Shown piece by piece: positions 8,995-19,249 of a stretch of 64,000 nt of DNA. The position numbers and the translations under genes are program-made. Source of the stretch: Saitoella complicata NRRL Y-17804. Lineage: Eukaryota > Ascomycota > Saitoellomycetes > Saitoellales > Saitoellaceae. The first letter of the stretch is position 1; each line of letters starts with the position of its first letter. The stretch is from NCBI RefSeq assembly GCF_001661265.1, contig NW_017567018.1, forward strand, positions 186,001-250,000, written 5' to 3'. The notes under the pieces are model-generated. The model was not told the origin of the DNA, made no database searches, and saw nothing but the letters and a program-made list of their open reading frames with translations.

Positions 8995-11900
8995 ATGCTC
9001 AGGCCCCTCCATCGACTCTGCCATCAGTATAGAATCAGCAGAATGTCGGTCTCTACGCCGCCGTCGACGCAGATGCTCCTTGCGCGAGGCGGCGCTCATG
9101 CTGTGGAGGGGGCGGACAGGGTGATTACGATTTCTTCGTCGCCACGAAGGGAGAGGGTGGTGCAGGTTGGTGGGGATGGAGTGGATGGAGTGGGGAGAGA
9201 AATGAATGCGAATGATAGTGCTGTTATTGCCGCTGTAAATGCTGCGTCAATGGAAGCAGCTATGGAGAACGGTGCTACGCGGGATGAAGCCGAAGAAGAA
9301 GGATCCCAAAGCCAACGCTTCCGCTCCCGTGTCGCAACCTTCCGCTGCGGCGCGATCAGCCGCGAAAACAGCAACGCCAGCACCACCACCGAATCCGCCG
9401 CACCAATATTCGACCTCACCGGCGAAGGCTCACTCCCAGGACATGCCCGACGCACGATCGAGCTCATCCCCCAGGCTTTTCCCGCCGTGAAGCCCATTCC
9501 TAAAACCACAACAAAACCAAAAGCCCCGCCAAAACCACGAGCGCCTCGAGCGAGGAAAGATCCGAAAGAAAAGGCACCCCGAAAACCCCGTGCACCACGC
9601 GCGAAGAAAGCCGAACCACCCACTGCACCCTCGCCAGCGGGTCCGGAAAGAGTCGTACACAAGACCATCACAGCCCTTGCAACCGCAGCATTCCTCCCCG
9701 CTCAACCCGCATCGCCTGGATCGAATACACTGGATGATTACGTTACGCGAGAAGCAACTACACCCATCAAACCCAAACGACGAAGCAGAAAGAAGCCCGA
9801 ACCCCCACTCCCCGAACTCCTGTCCCCCCGGACCGCCCTTCGACGTATCCGTTCCCAAACCCTGATTTTCTCAGACCCCGACGTACCCGTACCCTCACCC
9901 TCTGCCGCGATGCTCGCCGAATCTGCGTTGGGTAAGAAGAGGCAAAGAAAAGAGGGGGCGATGAGGATGTGGACTGTTGCCGCACGAGGATTGGACGGTG
10001 AGCTCATTGGGGGGGGTGGCGCTGGGGATGAGGAGGAGGGATCGAGGTTGGCGGGGGAGGAGCCGAGGTGTGGGCAGGTTGTTATGGTGAGGCTTGAGAC
10101 GGATGAGGGGGATGAGGTGGAGGAGGTGACCGTGGAGGCAAAGGAGGGGGTGGAGACATTCCCGAAGAGGGCGAGGAAGTCAAGGTCAAGATCACCAGCA
10201 GTGGAGGAAAGCAAGGATATGGAAGATGCACAGCCGACACCGCCGAAGAGGGCGAGGAGGTCGAAGTCTCCGGAGGGTGCTCCGCTCCCAGAGGTTGCAG
10301 AAATGGACCTTGTTACTATCCTGCCTCAATTGCCGAAGCGTACACCGAGAAAGTCCAAAGCTGCGTCTGTGCCGCCTGCCGAAGGTCCTGTGACAAAAAC
10401 TGTTGTGCTGCCTCCTCCGGCTACGCAACCAGTCCCAGCACCAATACCCATCTCTGAGGCGGTGGCAGAAGAGGGGATACCGACACCGCCGAAGAGGGCA
10501 AGGAGGTCAAAGTCTCCGCAAGCTGCGGCTTGGTTGGAAAATGCAGAAGAGGATGTTGTTACGATCCTGTCTCCGAAGCCTTCCACGCGGCGAAGGTCCA
10601 ACGCCGCGTCCGTGCCGCCCGCTGAAGCTCCTGTTGAGCATGCTGTCGTATCTCCTCCTCCTGCCCCCCAACCAATGCCGGTAATGGCGCCCGCAGTGCC
10701 ACTATCAGTTCCGAACTCCACTTCGACAGCTATCGAGATCATGTCATCATCGCCGGAAGAACCTCTAGCGTCCGCAGTGAAACGTAAGAAGCGGCTGGGG
10801 ACCACCCGTCCGCGCACACCTACCACTAAATCTGGCGTGGTTGACATTACCGGCGCATCACCAAAGCATCCGAAGTCGAAATCCCGGGCGGTCAAGATTG
10901 AGCCGACTGCCATTATTGATGTGGCGGAGTCATCGCAGGGTTCGCTGCCGAGGAGTGTGGGGTCATCGTTGGAATTCGTGAGCGCGAGGGAGCTGTTGTC
11001 GCAGAGAGGTACCGGTGCGAGTCTCACGCAAACCATTTCTCGGAAGAGACGATCGTCCGCAGCAGATTTGCCGCTTCCAGTACCACCGGAGAGCTTGGAT
11101 CGCGACACCAATTTTGAGGAAATTCCAATCTTCCTTGATGTTCCGGTACAGGATATCACTGCGATGCCTGATACTTCTCCGGTGCGGCCGTCGGCATCAA
11201 CCGGGACTGTACCGGGGGCGATGGTGAGTGTCTCGGATGATGAGGTGGAGTGTATTCTTATACAGCCGGCGGGGACGAAGGCTCGTGGATCGGCAGCAAA
11301 GGCCAAGGCCGCGAATGGCGTTGATGTGGGGACGCCTGCTTCTCCCAAGCGACGAGGGAGACCCCCGAAAGCTGTTGCAGTAGTACAGACTGAGGACGTC
11401 GCTGCTGTGGAAGCCCCTGCCTCTCCGAAACGGAGAGGAAGACCTCCAAAGGTCGCATCTGCAGTACAAACCGAGAATGTCGCTGCTGCTGCCCAAACGG
11501 CAGGGCCGCAGATGCCCAACTTCGCTGGCTACACTACTGCTCAGCTACAAACCGAGATCGCTAAGTATGGGTTCAAACCGACGAAGTCGAGGACTGCGAT
11601 GGCGGAGATTCTGAATCAGTGTTGGAAGGCGATGCATCCGGAAGCCACGGTATTGGCATCAACATGGGCTGCGCCTGTGGCCGCGGTCACTCCGGCCGCG
11701 ACGAAAGCCACTGCGAAGAAAGCGACGGGGAAGACGGCGGCCAGTGAGAGTCCCACGAGGAGGACCAAGACGCCTCCCATCCCGAATGAGGCCTCAGGCA
11801 ACGCATCACCTATGTCCGAGGCAGCCATCCTCGCCCGATTATACACCTCAATCACCACCTCCATCAAAGCATCCCCTACCCAATGGTCCAAAATCCTCCG

Positions 11901-12078
11901 TTACGAACCTATATTGTTGGAAGATTTGACACTCTGGCTAAGTAGCGAGGAGGGCGGGAAGATTGAAGTTAGCGAGGAAGTTTTGAAAGGATGGTGCGAT
12001 AAGCATGGAATTTGTTGTTTTTCGGAGGTTTTGGCGGGGTGGAGGACTAAGAAGAATAGGCAAGCTAAGAGGTCCTAG
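8995..12078 (+). CDS. SLX4: SLX4-like structure-specific endonuclease scaffold subunit
   Basis: A single-exon frame of 1027 codons; a second in-frame ATG at 9043 has a better context and would give 1011 residues. The C-terminus identifies it: YTTAQLQTEIAKYGFKPTKS followed by RTAMAEILNQCW is the conserved SLX4 domain that holds the SLX1 nuclease, and a last helical segment (WSKILRYEPILLEDLTLWL) completes it. The long N-terminus is disordered and basic, with paired AT-hooks (KRRGRPPK at 11347-11370 and 11428-11451), a two-copy repeat of 246 bases at 10234-10725 containing TPPKRARRSKSP, and several short hydrophobic-acidic motifs resembling SUMO-interaction motifs. SLX1-SLX4 cleaves branched DNA during repair and rDNA maintenance in the nucleus. 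It is convergent with the biotin ligase gene. Confidence 0.88.
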   Translation: MLRPLHRLCHQYRISRMSVSTPPSTQMLLARGGAHAVEGADRVITISSSPRRERVVQVGGDGVDGVGREMNANDSAVIAAVNAASMEAAMENGATRDEAEEEGSQSQRFRSRVATFRCGAISRENSNASTTTESAAPIFDLTGEGSLPGHARRTIELIPQAFPAVKPIPKTTTKPKAPPKPRAPRARKDPKEKAPRKPRAPRAKKAEPPTAPSPAGPERVVHKTITALATAAFLPAQPASPGSNTLDDYVTREATTPIKPKRRSRKKPEPPLPELLSPRTALRRIRSQTLIFSDPDVPVPSPSAAMLAESALGKKRQRKEGAMRMWTVAARGLDGELIGGGGAGDEEEGSRLAGEEPRCGQVVMVRLETDEGDEVEEVTVEAKEGVETFPKRARKSRSRSPAVEESKDMEDAQPTPPKRARRSKSPEGAPLPEVAEMDLVTILPQLPKRTPRKSKAASVPPAEGPVTKTVVLPPPATQPVPAPIPISEAVAEEGIPTPPKRARRSKSPQAAAWLENAEEDVVTILSPKPSTRRRSNAASVPPAEAPVEHAVVSPPPAPQPMPVMAPAVPLSVPNSTSTAIEIMSSSPEEPLASAVKRKKRLGTTRPRTPTTKSGVVDITGASPKHPKSKSRAVKIEPTAIIDVAESSQGSLPRSVGSSLEFVSARELLSQRGTGASLTQTISRKRRSSAADLPLPVPPESLDRDTNFEEIPIFLDVPVQDITAMPDTSPVRPSASTGTVPGAMVSVSDDEVECILIQPAGTKARGSAAKAKAANGVDVGTPASPKRRGRPPKAVAVVQTEDVAAVEAPASPKRRGRPPKVASAVQTENVAAAAQTAGPQMPNFAGYTTAQLQTEIAKYGFKPTKSRTAMAEILNQCWKAMHPEATVLASTWAAPVAAVTPAATKATAKKATGKTAASESPTRRTKTPPIPNEASGNASPMSEAAILARLYTSITTSIKASPTQWSKILRYEPILLEDLTLWLSSEEGGKIEVSEEVLKGWCDKHGICCFSEVLAGWRTKKNRQAKRS
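10234..10725 (+). repeat. Two-copy tandem repeat inside SLX4, unit 246 bases
   Basis: Two diverged copies of an 82-codon unit begin at 10234 and 10480. Both start with PTPPKRARRSKSP and share an acidic VTIL motif, an Arg/Lys cluster followed by AASVPPAE, and a Pro-rich tail. A partial related element (FPKRARKSRSRSP) precedes the first copy. Confidence 0.75.
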
Positions 12079-12202
12079 AAGTTCAGTACGGGTATGGCAA
12101 TGGTTTTGAAGACGGTTTGGGCACTCGGCGTTGGTGTAGGCGTTACTTTCGATTCTTTTAGACACTGGAATGCATCTCAAGTCTATCACATGCCTCATCG
12201 AC

Positions 12203-14282
12203 TCACGCCTTCCTCTTCAACAACCCCTTAAACATATCAAAACTATTCCCATCAGCCTGCAAATGCCACCTCCTCCCCCTCATCCCCCGTCCCTGTGCAT
12301 CAACCTCCTCAACCTCCAACAACCCATGATCCATCGTTATCCCAACAATGCGCGCCCGCGCATCCGATTCCATCTCGAGACGCACGAGTTGGTCGGTGTG
12401 GAGCCAGCGGTCGTAGTAGAGGGATTCGAAAGCGCGGAAGCCGCGGGTGGAGTAGGCGAAGATTGTGTACATGTCTTCGAGTTTTACCATGATCCTAGCC
12501 AAAAGCTTTTCCATCCTGATCGGCGGTAGGGTCCCTCTTCCTGCTCTTCTGCGCTCGGTGTTGTGCGCTTCGAGGACGTGGTTAAGGGATGTAGTGGGGG
12601 CAGAGTTGGTGGTATTAATCCCACACCCAACGACCAAGACAAAATCATCGTTCTCAAAACTCGAATTCACCAAAATCCCACCAATCTTGACATAACCCTT
12701 ATCTTTATCCGCTCCTTCTCCGGGGGTGGGGTTTTTGGCGTAAATGTCGTTAGGCCACTTGATCCTCACATCCAACTCCTCGTACCCATCCTGCCTTATC
12801 GCCTCCACGATAGAGAGGGATACGAGGTACTGGACGAACACCACGGGCGCGGATTCCAGAAGTCGTCGCGGGTGTCGCAAGATTGTCGAGAAAGCCAAGA
12901 CACCTGGAGGAGAGACCCATGCATTATTCCCACGACCCCGACCGGCAATTTGGTGGGTTGCGAGGATGGTGAATCCCGCTGGTAACTTGGTGAGGAAGTT
13001 GAAGTTCTTATCGAGGAGAGTTTGGGAGGAGGTTACGATCTCGCTGTACATCAACGGTGAGCCCAATGTGTGGTTTCCGTTTGAGGAGGTTGAGCGTGCG
13101 CGGAGGAGTGCGTTGTAGTACGCGGCGTGGTCGAAGAACGGGGTCGTCTTCGCCGCCGGCGGTTCCGAGCCATAGACATCCACCAACTTGATGACAGAGT
13201 TTAAGTCGTCCGTGGGAGCGGAGGGGAGGTATGTTGATAGTGAGGACATATCCACCCCCTCAGTCATGGGTTTGCGGAAGAGAAAGGTATCGTTGCTCTC
13301 CTCCAACCGGAACCCGTCCTCTGTATCCGTACCACTGGAGCGTAGCCGGTCAAGAACGTCGCGGACCCCCTCCCCATTATCGACACTCGACAACATCAAC
13401 GGTGTCAAACTGGGAACGCTGGTCAACCCCTCAACCGCCGGCACAATCTTCAACTCCAGCATGTTTAACACCGCTCTCATGAATGCAACCCGAGCACCGT
13501 TTTCCTCAGGTTTGCTGAGCAAGGCAATGAGTTCCGCATATTCTGGTCCATCACCATCTTGTGGGTTAAGATGAGCAGGGGAGTATTCGGGGTGCGTACC
13601 AAACAGCACCGCAGCACCTTTACCAACGGGACAATACACCACGGATGCATCGCCGCCAGGGACTTTGGGTTTGTCGGCGTAGCGCGAGAGGACGCGGATG
13701 CCGCGGGAGGAGTAGTTGTCGGCGTCGACAAAGAGGCCGCCGCCGTTGTAGTATGTCGTAAAAGACTCCGGAACATCTTTACCCATCGCTTCAGTGTTGA
13801 TGCTCAGTTTTGAGCCTCGCGCGCCGGCTTCTGTGTTGTAAACGAACCCTTCGAACGCTGTACCACGACACGTCCCAGGAAAGAACTTCAACTCCCTTGA
13901 TCCAACAACCTCCATGCCCTGCACCCCCTCCTCAAACTCAACCCTCCCACTCCCAAAATATCCACCGGCACAAAACCCTAAATATCGTCCTCCCTTCCTA
14001 ACCCACTCCGCAATCATTCGATTTCCATCTCCGTTGAGCGCGTTACAGTAGGGAATGTCGCGGCCGCCAGGGATAATGAGGAGAGAAGTTGTGGATTGCC
14101 AGGGTTCGGAGAGGAGGGCGGAGGATTCGATGGGGATAAGGGCGTAATGGGGGGTTAGGAGGGGGCGGAGGGTTGCGAAGGTGTGGCGGATTGAGGTGCG
14201 GGAGGTGCCGGGGCCTGTGGACCGGTCAGTGTGTCTGGAGAGACGAGTGGTCGGATCTACCTGTATAGACGAGGACGTTCAT
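12203..14282 (-). CDS. BPL1: Biotin--protein ligase (holocarboxylase synthetase)
   Basis: Two exons, 14282-14261 and 14214-12203, with a 46-base intron after the seventh codon, give 677 residues, near the yeast Bpl1 length. The spliced N-terminus reads MNVLVYTGPGTSRTSIRHTF, typical of the family. An N-terminal glutamine amidotransferase-like domain follows (IIPGGRDIPYC, YLGFCAGGYFG). The C-terminal catalytic domain carries IAGRGRGNNAWVSPPG (the GRGRxx biotinyl-AMP loop), IKWPNDIYA and GILVNSS. The enzyme makes biotinyl-AMP and attaches biotin to acetyl-CoA carboxylase, pyruvate carboxylase and related enzymes in the cytosol. Its promoter is shared with the divergent M28 peptidase gene less than 200 bases away. 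Confidence 0.96.
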
Positions 14283-14473
14283 GACGCTCGACAATCGTTG
14301 ACAATTGCAGAGGTCGAATGAGAGAAGATCAGAGGAGATCAGAGGAGATCGCAGGTTGGGATGTTCCCCTGTAACGAAGACGTGCAGATCCCCAGCATTT
14401 GGCGAACAGGTGCCCCGGCGCCCAATGCGTCGTCATCCAGGCGACCCAACCACCAAAAATTATATGGCCTAAA

Positions 14474-16852
14474 ATGACGAGAGATAGACAAGAATCTTAC
14501 AGAGACCCCGACCACTATGAGTCTGACGAAGACGAGGACTACCCTCTCCTCCGCCCTCGTCGAGGCTACGGCGGCCCTTTCAGCAAAGTCGCAGCATTCT
14601 TCACCCCCTCCCACCGTCTTACAAAACCAAACCATGCCGACGTAATCCGCAATATCGCATACGCTGTCCTCACCATCCTCGTGCTCGCTCCAATTATCTG
14701 GATCTTCCATTGGTTGGTTAGTGATCACCGACCACCATATGATCGCGTTCCGTTGGGGGAGGCAGAGAGGATTTTGCTTGGGGTGCCGCAGAATGGGACG
14801 GTGAGGAAGTGGAGTAAGTATTACACCTCTGGTGCGCATTTGGCTGGGCAGAATATGTCGCAGGCGGAGTGGACGAGGGACAAGTGGGAGTCGTATGGAG
14901 TTAAATCTGAGTTGCTGCCGTTTGATGTGCTGTTGAATTATCCCGTCTCGCATAGTTTGGAGATGAGAGACGTCACCGGCCGGACTACATTCAAGGCCAA
15001 ACTCCGGGAAGACGTCGTACAGGGCGATCCCAATTCGAAACTGCGGGATGAGGTCCCAGCTTTCCACGGCTACTCCGCAAACGGATCCGCAACCGGCCAC
15101 CTAGTCTACGCAAACTACGGCACCGAATCCGACTACCGCAAACTCCGTGATCTGGGTATCGACCTCACCGGCAAGATCGTGATCGCACGCTACGGCAAGA
15201 ACTTTCGTGGGTTGAAGGTCAAAGGAGCCCAGGAGGCCGGAGCGATCGGTGTCCTTATCTACACCGATCCGGGGGATGATTCTGTGACGGGAGATGAAGG
15301 GGAGGCGGCATACCCGAAGGGAGGGGCAAGAAATCCGAGTAGTGTACAGCGCGGGAGCGTGATGTTTCTCTCTACCGGGGCCGGGGATCCATCCACCCCA
15401 GGGTACCCATCTCTTCCTGGGAATGAGACGAAGAGGGTCGACCACGAAACGTCGGATGTCTTACCTAAGATTCCATCGTTGCCTATTAGCTACGAGGACG
15501 CCATCCCCCTCCTCCAATCCCTCAACGGAATCGGACCCGTGGTGGAGGGATGGGCCGGGGGATTGGAGAAGTGGGAAGTTGAGTACGCTATTGGACCCTC
15601 GAGGGCTACGGTACATATGGTCAACGAGGTAGAGTGGAAAATCGAGAGGATCTACAACGTCATCGGCACAATCAACGGAACACTCGATGATGTCGTTATC
15701 TTGGGTAACCACCGCGACTCCTGGCCAGCGGGAGGAGCAGGGGATCCGGCCTCAGGCTCAGCAGCTATGATTGAGGTCGTCCGCTCATTCGGAAAGCTAC
15801 TAGAAACGGGATGGTCACCCCTGCGCACCATCGTGTTCGCCTCCTGGGATGCGGAGGAGTACGGCCTCGTTGGCTCTACGGAGTGGGTCGAACAATATGC
15901 CCCGTGGTTGGCGAGAAACGCTGTTGCGTATTTGAACGTAGATATGGCCGCCACCGGTCCAGATTTCGAAGCGAGCGCGAGTCCGAGTTTGAACAGACTT
16001 GTTCTGGAGGCGACGAAAGATGTGAGGTATCCCTCCAAAGTAGTGGAACGGAGGAAGAACCCGGCGAGGAAGAAGCATAAGCCGCCGAAGGTGAAGGAGG
16101 GCAAGACGGTATACGAAAAGTGGGCGAAACGCACCCGCAAGGAGGGGGGACATGGGCCCGAGATCGGGGTTCTAGGAAGTGGGAGTGATTTTACTCCATT
16201 CCTCGAGCACGCTGGAATCCCGAGCGTTGATTTCGGATTCACCGGTCACAAAGGCGGACCCGTGTATCACTACCACTCCGTCTACGATTCGTTTCACTGG
16301 ATGAACACGTACGGGGATCCAGAGTGGACGCACCACACACTTACTGCGAAGTTGTGGGGGTTGATGGGGTTGAGGTTGGCGAGTTCTGCGATTATTCCGT
16401 TTAATGTAACGGAGTATGCGGGTGCGGTGGATGGGTATGTGGAGGGATTAGGGAAGGAGTATCACGAGTTCGATCTTTCGGACGTGAAAGGTGCGGCGAA
16501 GGAGCTCAAAAAGGCGGCGGCGAAATTGGATGCCGAAGCTGTTAAGGTGAGCAACAAAATGATGACTGCGAGGCGTATGTCACATCGGAGAAAAATCGCG
16601 CTCCTGAGATCGGCGAAGGAGATTAACAAGAAATACCGAAAATTCGAGCGTGGGTTCCTCGATAAAAAGGGGTTGGAGGGTAGGGAGTGGTATAAACACG
16701 TCGTGTTTGCGCCGGGATTGGAGACGGGGTATGAGGGGGAGACCTTTCCCAGTTTGAGGGAGGCGTTGAGGGAGGGGAGGGTGGACGTTGCGCAGCAGTG
16801 GGAGAGGAGGGTTGCGAAGGCTGTTAGGAGGGCTGCGAAGATGATTGAGTAG
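14474..16852 (+). CDS. M28-family transferrin receptor-like / glutamate carboxypeptidase-like membrane protein
   Basis: A single-exon 792-residue type II membrane protein. An acidic N-terminus (YESDEDEDYPLLRPRRGY) precedes one transmembrane helix (ILVLAPIIWIFHWLV, about residues 60-78). Then come a protease-associated domain (KIVIARYGKNFRG, VKGAQEAGAIGVLIY), an M28 peptidase domain and a dimerisation domain. The zinc-site motifs look intact: LGNHRDSWPAGGAGDP, SWDAEEYGLVGSTEW, YLNVDMA and YHYHSVYDSFHWM. Relatives are NAALADase/PSMA and yeast Vps70, Tre1 and Tre2, the latter being adaptors for Bsd2-dependent metal transporter turnover, some of which lost activity. Kept zinc ligands suggest an active peptidase here. 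The first ATG of the frame was used as the start. Confidence 0.93.
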   Translation: MTRDRQESYRDPDHYESDEDEDYPLLRPRRGYGGPFSKVAAFFTPSHRLTKPNHADVIRNIAYAVLTILVLAPIIWIFHWLVSDHRPPYDRVPLGEAERILLGVPQNGTVRKWSKYYTSGAHLAGQNMSQAEWTRDKWESYGVKSELLPFDVLLNYPVSHSLEMRDVTGRTTFKAKLREDVVQGDPNSKLRDEVPAFHGYSANGSATGHLVYANYGTESDYRKLRDLGIDLTGKIVIARYGKNFRGLKVKGAQEAGAIGVLIYTDPGDDSVTGDEGEAAYPKGGARNPSSVQRGSVMFLSTGAGDPSTPGYPSLPGNETKRVDHETSDVLPKIPSLPISYEDAIPLLQSLNGIGPVVEGWAGGLEKWEVEYAIGPSRATVHMVNEVEWKIERIYNVIGTINGTLDDVVILGNHRDSWPAGGAGDPASGSAAMIEVVRSFGKLLETGWSPLRTIVFASWDAEEYGLVGSTEWVEQYAPWLARNAVAYLNVDMAATGPDFEASASPSLNRLVLEATKDVRYPSKVVERRKNPARKKHKPPKVKEGKTVYEKWAKRTRKEGGHGPEIGVLGSGSDFTPFLEHAGIPSVDFGFTGHKGGPVYHYHSVYDSFHWMNTYGDPEWTHHTLTAKLWGLMGLRLASSAIIPFNVTEYAGAVDGYVEGLGKEYHEFDLSDVKGAAKELKKAAAKLDAEAVKVSNKMMTARRMSHRRKIALLRSAKEINKKYRKFERGFLDKKGLEGREWYKHVVFAPGLETGYEGETFPSLREALREGRVDVAQQWERRVAKAVRRAAKMIE

Positions 16853-16954
16853 GGATAAAGGATCAGGGGTATATGAATGAGTAAACGGACACTTGAGCCT
16901 AGGACGATTCTAGAGACAGAATGTGCATCTGCGTTTGTTCCCAGATAGTTTGCT

Positions 16955-17807
16955 TCACTTCTTTACGGTGCTCTTCCAGGTGGAGATGATGAGGTCGACG
17001 ATTTCGTCCACTCCAACGCCGTTCTTGACCTGTGCGAAGATCGTAGGTCCGCCCTCGCGCATCTTCCGCGCATCACGGTCCATGACCTCCAAGCTCGCAC
17101 CCACGATGGGGGCAAGCTCACACTTGTTGATGATCAATAAATCAGACTGCGTGATACCCGGTCCACCCTTTCTCGGAACTTTATCACCACCCGAGACGTC
17201 GATAACGTAGATGATGAAATCCGCCAACTCGCGGGAGTAGTTGGCAGCGAGGTTATCTCCTCCACTCTCAACCAACAACAATTCAGTGTTAAACTGTTCA
17301 TGCAACTCCTCCAACGCCCCCAAATTCGCCGAAATATCCTCCCGAATAGCAGCATGAGGACACCCTCCCGTCTCAATGGCCCTAATTCTCTCCGCTTCCA
17401 ACGCCTTATGCCTGATCAAGAACTCGCCATCTTCGCGGGTAAAGATGTCGTTGGTTACAGCGGCGATAGAGTAGTGCGGACGAAGCCTTTGGCAAAGAGC
17501 GAGCATGAGTGCGGTTTTGCCGGAGCCGACGGGGCCGCCGATACCGATTGTGAAGGCGCGTTCGGAGAAGTTGCGGCCGGCGACGATGGGAGGTTCGCGG
17601 GCGAGGTAGGAGCCGGGGTTGTCCATGACTTCGTGACTGCGCAGATAGAGTTATGAGTAAGATCAAGTGAAAGCAGGGAAGAGGGGCGAACGTGTGTCCG
17701 TGCTCAATGGCATGATCGTGCGAATGACCGTTGTCATGAGAGTGGCCTTGAGCAGGCGCCGCTCCAGCAGCAGCCGATCCAGCCTTGTTAAAAGCGACAG
17801 TAGACAT
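16955..17807 (-). CDS. ureG: Urease accessory protein UreG (GTPase for nickel insertion)
   Basis: Two exons, 17807-17692 and 17636-16955, separated by a 55-base intron (GTTCGC...GCAG), give 265 residues. The N-terminus is His/Asp-rich ([20 protein letters not shown]), as in plant and fungal UreG, and probably binds Ni or Zn. The G domain has the P-loop [27 protein letters not shown], the metal-binding [13 protein letters not shown] with its CPH motif, [10 protein letters not shown] and the base-recognition INKCELA. UreG hydrolyses GTP to drive Ni delivery to apo-urease with UreD and UreF in the cytosol. Those partners and urease are not in this window. It is convergent with the M28 gene. Confidence 0.97.
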
Positions 17808-18115
17808 TTTCTTCAGAGATCAACGAATCAAACAGCAATTGCAATTAGGATGGGATTGGTGATGCATTGGTTCGTCGGAGGAATTTAAGGTTGGTGCACC
17901 CCGCGCGCATCGGAATCCTGAGCCGCATGAGATAGGGATGAACCGCGACTGTGAGAACCGGAGGGTATATGGGGATGTATTTGTAAATGGAAGGTGGCCA
18001 GCACCTACGAAGTGAGCCTTCGTGTCGAATAGTGTCAATCTTGTCAGCCCGTCCCTGTTCTCCTCGAGCTCTTTCTCGCCACGCATTCGTCCACGGTGCC
18101 GGTTATGAGATATGA
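17808..18115. other. Intergenic: UreG promoter and Cdt1 3' flank
   Basis: About 308 bases. Both flanking genes are on the minus strand, so this is the UreG upstream region. No RNA gene, repeat or clear box motif was seen. Confidence 0.5.
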
Positions 18116-19249
18116 TCAAGCAGTTGATCCCGTGTTCCTTTCCCTGTCAATCACCTCCAACACTTTCTTCATCTCCCACCCACCCTCAAACCTGACCGCC
18201 TTCTTCCCCTGCGTCCCAACCGTCATCACTGAACACCACCTCTCCCCGCTCTTCTCACCCCAATTCAAGGTACCAAGCACCTCAATCCCCTCCGCAACCT
18301 CCTCCACCGCCATGACCTTCCCTCTAGCTCCCAGACTTTCCACAACCATCACACAAATCGTATCCATACTGAACGATTTCGTCGTTTTCGTCAAAGGGAG
18401 GAGAAGGTGGATGATTGCGACGATGTCGGGGAGGAGAGGGGCGAGGCGTTGGAGAGGGGAGAGTGCAGTAGGTGCAGGTTGGGAGGCAGCAAGAGTGGAT
18501 TTGGCGCGGAGTTTTGAGAGGAGGGAGGCGTGGCGATCAGCGCGGGAGGAGGGTGTTGCGGGGAGTGTTCGTCGGGGTTTGGTGGGCGAGGTGGGGGGAG
18601 AGGCGGTTTCATCTTCGACCTCATTAAAAGTTGATAGTGACTTGAGAGGCGACATCGTCGGTTTCGACGGCGTCTTCCTCGGCGTGAGCAATCCCGTCGC
18701 AAGCGCCTTCCCCTTCCTTGGCGTTCTCGGTTCCTTGACAGGCATCTCCTTCACCGGCACCTCTCCCTCAAGCAATTCATCCACTCTCTTCTCAAATTCC
18801 CTCACACGGCCGTCAATATCCATAACCCCAACCCCCTTCGGCAACTCAACCACAACCCCCGCATTCCCCATCTCCCACACGAAAGCTTTATCCCAAACAC
18901 CTTTGATTTGCTGTAGATGAAGGAGGCTGAATGTGCGGCCCGTTGTTGCTTCAATTTGCCGTTTGAGTACGGCGAAAGAGGGGGGTGTTGAGGATGTGAG
19001 GGCGGTGTGGAGGAGGAGGGTCGAGGTGAGGGCGGAGAAGTGGTCGATCAACAACTGAAGATCGTCGCGTGCCTTCTCTTTCCCCTTCAGTTGTTCTTCA
19101 GGCTCGGGAGATGGTAGACGCGTCTCCTTTGTAACCTTTGTAGAGGCAATGGCGCGTCTCTTCACGACCGGCGCGTCGACGACATCTCCAACTTCTTCCT
19201 CGGGCTCGGCGCGACGTTTCGAACGGAGAGAGCGGGTGGACATTGACAA
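18116..19249 (-). CDS. CDT1: Cdt1-like DNA replication licensing factor
   Basis: A single-exon 377-residue protein. Residues about 60-140 look like the Cdt1 central winged-helix region (LQLLIDHFSALTSTLLLHTA, FAVLKRQIEATTGRTFSLLH, LQQIKGVWDKAFVWE). The last 110 residues (LSPLQRLAPLLPDIVAIIHL, FSMDTICVMVVESLG) resemble the C-terminal winged helix that contacts MCM. Between them is a basic, Ser/Thr-Pro-rich linker with several TPRK/SPT sites suited to CDK. Cdt1 loads the MCM2-7 helicase at origins in G1 with ORC and Cdc6. Family identity is by pattern, not by a strict motif, so some doubt remains. It is divergent from the Mad2 gene. Confidence 0.75.
   Translation of the reverse strand: MSMSTRSLRSKRRAEPEEEVGDVVDAPVVKRRAIASTKVTKETRLPSPEPEEQLKGKEKARDDLQLLIDHFSALTSTLLLHTALTSSTPPSFAVLKRQIEATTGRTFSLLHLQQIKGVWDKAFVWEMGNAGVVVELPKGVGVMDIDGRVREFEKRVDELLEGEVPVKEMPVKEPRTPRKGKALATGLLTPRKTPSKPTMSPLKSLSTFNEVEDETASPPTSPTKPRRTLPATPSSRADRHASLLSKLRAKSTLAASQPAPTALSPLQRLAPLLPDIVAIIHLLLPLTKTTKSFSMDTICVMVVESLGARGKVMAVEEVAEGIEVLGTLNWGEKSGERWCSVMTVGTQGKKAVRFEGGWEMKKVLEVIDRERNTGSTA

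Noticed and set aside
10326-11519. 397-codon frame antisense to SLX4
   Set aside because: It mirrors the biased codon use of the SLX4 linker and has no recognisable protein features.
15652-16242. 196-codon frame antisense to the M28 peptidase
   Set aside because: The sense strand carries intact zinc-site motifs through this interval, so the antisense frame is incidental.
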